Shown here piece by piece: positions 61,832 through 64,000 of a stretch of 64,000 nucleotides of DNA. The notes beneath the pieces were generated by a model, which searched no databases, was not told where the DNA came from, and saw only the letters and a list, made by a program, of their open reading frames with translations. The stretch is taken from the NCBI RefSeq assembly GCF_030440595.1, contig NZ_CP047452.1, positions 558,001 through 622,000 on the forward strand. Direction: 5' to 3'. Both the position numbers and the translations under genes were made by a program. Position 1 is the stretch's first letter. Each line of letters begins with the position of its first letter. Source of the stretch: Corynebacterium glucuronolyticum DSM 44120 (GTDB taxonomy: Bacteria; Actinomycetota; Actinomycetes; Mycobacteriales; Mycobacteriaceae).

Positions 61832-63073
61832 TTAGAATTTGCTGAAGCGCTCAGTCAGAGTGTTTTCCAGCAGCTTCCAGCCGTTGACCTCGTCAGTGAA
61901 CGGGGCGGAGGGAACGTAGCCGCCCTCGTTGCCGAGCATGTATTTGATGTAACGGTCGAAGGTGGGGTTGGCCAGGAGCGTGGCGTTCATTGAGTCGTCG
62001 CGCGCCCAGTCCGCGGTGTCGGCGAAGAGTTCGACTGCGCGACCCATTTGCTTGACGTCGACGGAGTCCGGCCCCTTGGCGATGTCCTCCTTGATGCCGG
62101 TGAGCACGTAGGTGTTGTCGTCGTGGACAAGGACATCGAGGTTGCCCACGGAGGCCTCGTCCTTGATGATCTGCCACGTCGACAGCTTGGCAATATCGTG
62201 ATCGTCGTGGTCCATAAGCCAGCGGGCGAGCGACTTACGGTTGTTGAACGTGAAGATCTTTCCAAAGCTGCCGAGGAAGACCGGTTGGTTCTCGACGAAG
62301 CTGCGGAGTGTGTACACCGTCTTGCCGTCCACAGTGATCTGAATGGGATCGATGCCGGCGTGCGCCCACACGGAGGCATCGTACGGATCAATGTTTTCCG
62401 CTTCCTGCGCAGTCGCGACAGACCCTTCTTCCTTTGCAGCAGCTGCTGCAGTCGCTGCGGCCACGGCGGCATCCACCCGTGACTGCGCGGATGCTACAGC
62501 GTCAGCGTCGCTGTCCGGGATGACGACAGCCTCGTCAATTGCGTCCAGAACTTTTTCCCAGTTATCGAGGACTACCGCACCGATGCCCGTCCACTCGCCA
62601 GCGGTTTCCTCCGAGGCGTAGTGCTCGTGGCCACGCCGCAAGTTGCCCAAAATAGAGTGGGAAGCGAAGAAGGTATTAACAGGTGCCAGCGAGCCGACGT
62701 TGCCGAGCGCCTTAGCTACCTCCATGCAGCGCTGCGTGGCGGTGACGTTTTCATAGGAGGCGCGATCTGCCAGGTATGCGGGCACCTCGATGAGGCTGTA
62801 GATGTGCCGCTCGTCGGGAACTACGCGATCGTCTCCGCGCGCGGAGAAGCGTGGCCACGCGGGGTGCTCAGTGAGCTCATTTTCCGGGTTCGCTTCCAGC
62901 CAGGCGAGGATTTCGGCGGGAGACCTAAAGACGAAGATGTGGGCATCGTCGCCGGCGAACGCCTCCCACTGCGCGCCGTGCTGTTTCCACGCCGGCGCGT
63001 ACAGGGTGTAGACATCGCCCTCAGTGAGCCGGAGCTTGATGGGGACAATAGCGGAATTCTTTGTAGCTGCCAT
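61832..63073 (-). CDS. Conserved hypothetical protein, 413 residues
   Basis: Soluble, no signal peptide. Two similar-looking globular halves flank an Ala/Glu-rich helix (about 195-235, VDAAVAAATAAAAAKEEGSV). Each half has VYTL (residues about 17-20 and 265), then a FxFRSP or FTFNNRKSLARW segment, so it may be an internal duplication. The function is unknown. TATCAT is 8 nt before the ATG. The DD-carboxypeptidase follows by 7 bp. Confidence 0.65.
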   Translation of the reverse strand: MAATKNSAIVPIKLRLTEGDVYTLYAPAWKQHGAQWEAFAGDDAHIFVFRSPAEILAWLEANPENELTEHPAWPRFSARGDDRVVPDERHIYSLIEVPAYLADRASYENVTATQRCMEVAKALGNVGSLAPVNTFFASHSILGNLRRGHEHYASEETAGEWTGIGAVVLDNWEKVLDAIDEAVVIPDSDADAVASAQSRVDAAVAAATAAAAAKEEGSVATAQEAENIDPYDASVWAHAGIDPIQITVDGKTVYTLRSFVENQPVFLGSFGKIFTFNNRKSLARWLMDHDDHDIAKLSTWQIIKDEASVGNLDVLVHDDNTYVLTGIKEDIAKGPDSVDVKQMGRAVELFADTADWARDDSMNATLLANPTFDRYIKYMLGNEGGYVPSAPFTDEVNGWKLLENTLTERFSKF

Positions 63074-63098
63074 GCCTACAGATGATAACGCACCTGCC

Positions 63099-63980
63099 CT
63101 AGGCAGTAGGCCTAAAGAACCCCTTAAACGGCATCCCCATGTTTGTCGTGCGAACTGGGTTGATCTGAACAGGGTCGCCGGCTTCGATCATCTTGCCATC
63201 CCCGATGCACATTGCCACGTGGCCGGACCACACTGCGAGGTCACCTGGTTGGAGCGCGCTTTGAGGCACGCTCGAGCCCATAGCCATAGCGGCAGCTGTG
63301 CGTGGAAGTTCCACGCCAGACTCCCTGTAAGCCCACTGGACGAGGCCGGAGCAGTCGAAGCCACGGCCAGGCGCTTGTCCGCCCCACACATAGGGGGTAC
63401 CGAGCTGTGATTTGGCCTTTTCGACGGCTTGGAGGGCCTTCGGTGCAGCGGCAGTGGAGGAGGAGAGTTCCATAGCGACCGTGCGCGGTTTCTCAGCCGT
63501 CGTCGCGTCACCATCATGAACTGGGGTTCCATGGAACTCCAGCGGAGTCGTGCCCACGGTACGCAGGAGCGCAGTGGCTGGTGCGAGCTCGGTTTCTAGC
63601 TGTGCAGCCCGGGCGAGCGCAGCTGAGATGTACTTTCCCGGCAGTGCCGCCAGCTGTGCAAGGGCGGCCGCGGCTGTCGCCGGGTTGGGGACGAGCGCTT
63701 GCGCGATGAGCCGCGCGGCCTCAGCGATGAAGCGCTGGACAAGGGCAATGAGGTCTTTCAACGCGGAGGCGAGGAGCGGTGTAGCCATCTGCACGGCTTT
63801 GGCTATCGTGCCCACATCCTTAGCGATAACTTTCCCCAAGGTGAGGAGGGGGCCAGCGTCCGCGCCAAAGATCTTTGCCAGCTGCGGCGCAGCAGAGAAA
63901 TCAGGGGGCGTACCCGCGCCGGTAAGAACGTTCTGTGGTGGGGCGAGGCTGGAGATGCGCTCGGCGGTTTCGGCAATCAT
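63099..63980 (-). CDS. NlpC/P60 (C40) peptidase without visible signal peptide
   Basis: 293 residues. N-terminal 150 residues are helical and Ala-rich (LLASALKDLIALVQRFIAEAARLIAQAL). The catalytic domain has Cys in GRGFDCSGLVQWAYRESGV and His in WSGHVAMCIGDGK. The family cleaves peptidoglycan peptides. The lack of a Sec signal is unusual; a type VII (WXG-like) route is possible. The upstream ATG near 63980 is the only long frame start. The first gene of a possible NlpC-413-DD-carboxypeptidase group. Confidence 0.85.
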   Translation of the reverse strand: MIAETAERISSLAPPQNVLTGAGTPPDFSAAPQLAKIFGADAGPLLTLGKVIAKDVGTIAKAVQMATPLLASALKDLIALVQRFIAEAARLIAQALVPNPATAAAALAQLAALPGKYISAALARAAQLETELAPATALLRTVGTTPLEFHGTPVHDGDATTAEKPRTVAMELSSSTAAAPKALQAVEKAKSQLGTPYVWGGQAPGRGFDCSGLVQWAYRESGVELPRTAAAMAMGSSVPQSALQPGDLAVWSGHVAMCIGDGKMIEAGDPVQINPVRTTNMGMPFKGFFRPTA

Positions 63981-64000
63981 AGTGCCACCTCTAGTGCGTG

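Overview
The window is chromosomal DNA from a high-GC actinobacterium, almost certainly a Corynebacterium. The evidence is gene content and order: groES-groEL1, a WhiB protein, sigD, rsdA, a DUF5319 gene, guaB, guaB3 and guaA in the corynebacterial order; a monomeric NADP isocitrate dehydrogenase; a bglF-bglA-bglG operon; a methionine regulon with McbR-type operators; ImuA'/ImuB/DnaE2; and DUF222-HNH genes. I do not name a species. No rRNA, tRNA, CRISPR array, prophage or insertion sequence was seen. Genes are packed tightly and no gene-free stretch exceeds about 250 bases.

Layout. 1-5090: 3' part of a giant repeat-rich surface protein (13 Rib/YPDG-type repeats). 5185-8289: an FGGY sugar kinase, an unknown protein and a TehA-like transporter. 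8240-9358: two small exported proteins, divergent from a feoA-feoB-feoC iron operon that carries a DtxR-type box. 12031-14031: CIRCE, groES and groEL1. 14075-22028: WhiB, sigD-rsdA, DUF5319, guaB, guaB3, an HNH protein, a DCC thioredoxin-like protein and guaA. 22009-30806: a PLP decarboxylase, SOS-type imuA'-imuB, a lipoprotein, a sucrase/ferredoxin-like protein and the methionine importer operon metQ-metN-metI-HAD. 30977-34114: dnaE2 with its own LexA-type box. 34952-39242: a HAD phosphatase, then the beta-glucoside operon bglF-bglA-bglG behind a RAT/terminator switch. 39334-45235: a small exported protein, a PH-domain pair, an orphan 401-residue protein, trmL/folD and small membrane proteins. 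45333-50969: one reverse-strand methionine operon metY-metE-metF-metX under an array of McbR-like operators. 51175-64000: MFS exporter, icd, xthA-budA, trpS, a YihY protein, a J-like/RDD fusion, DnaA-box DNA, a second DUF222-HNH gene, a D,D-carboxypeptidase, an unknown protein and an NlpC/P60 protein.

How it works together. Three stress and nutrient circuits can be read directly from operators: iron (DtxR box at feo), heat (CIRCE at groESL1) and DNA damage (LexA-type boxes at imuA' and dnaE2, two separate loci whose products form one mutasome). Methionine import and synthesis share McbR-like sites. The beta-glucoside operon encodes its own antiterminator.

The least expected observations are three: a C-terminal hydrophobic module shared by the giant adhesin-like protein and at least one (perhaps two) small exported proteins, none with LPXTG; eight convergent gene pairs whose 3' ends overlap; and repeated -10 elements 6-8 nt before the start codon, pointing to many leaderless mRNAs.
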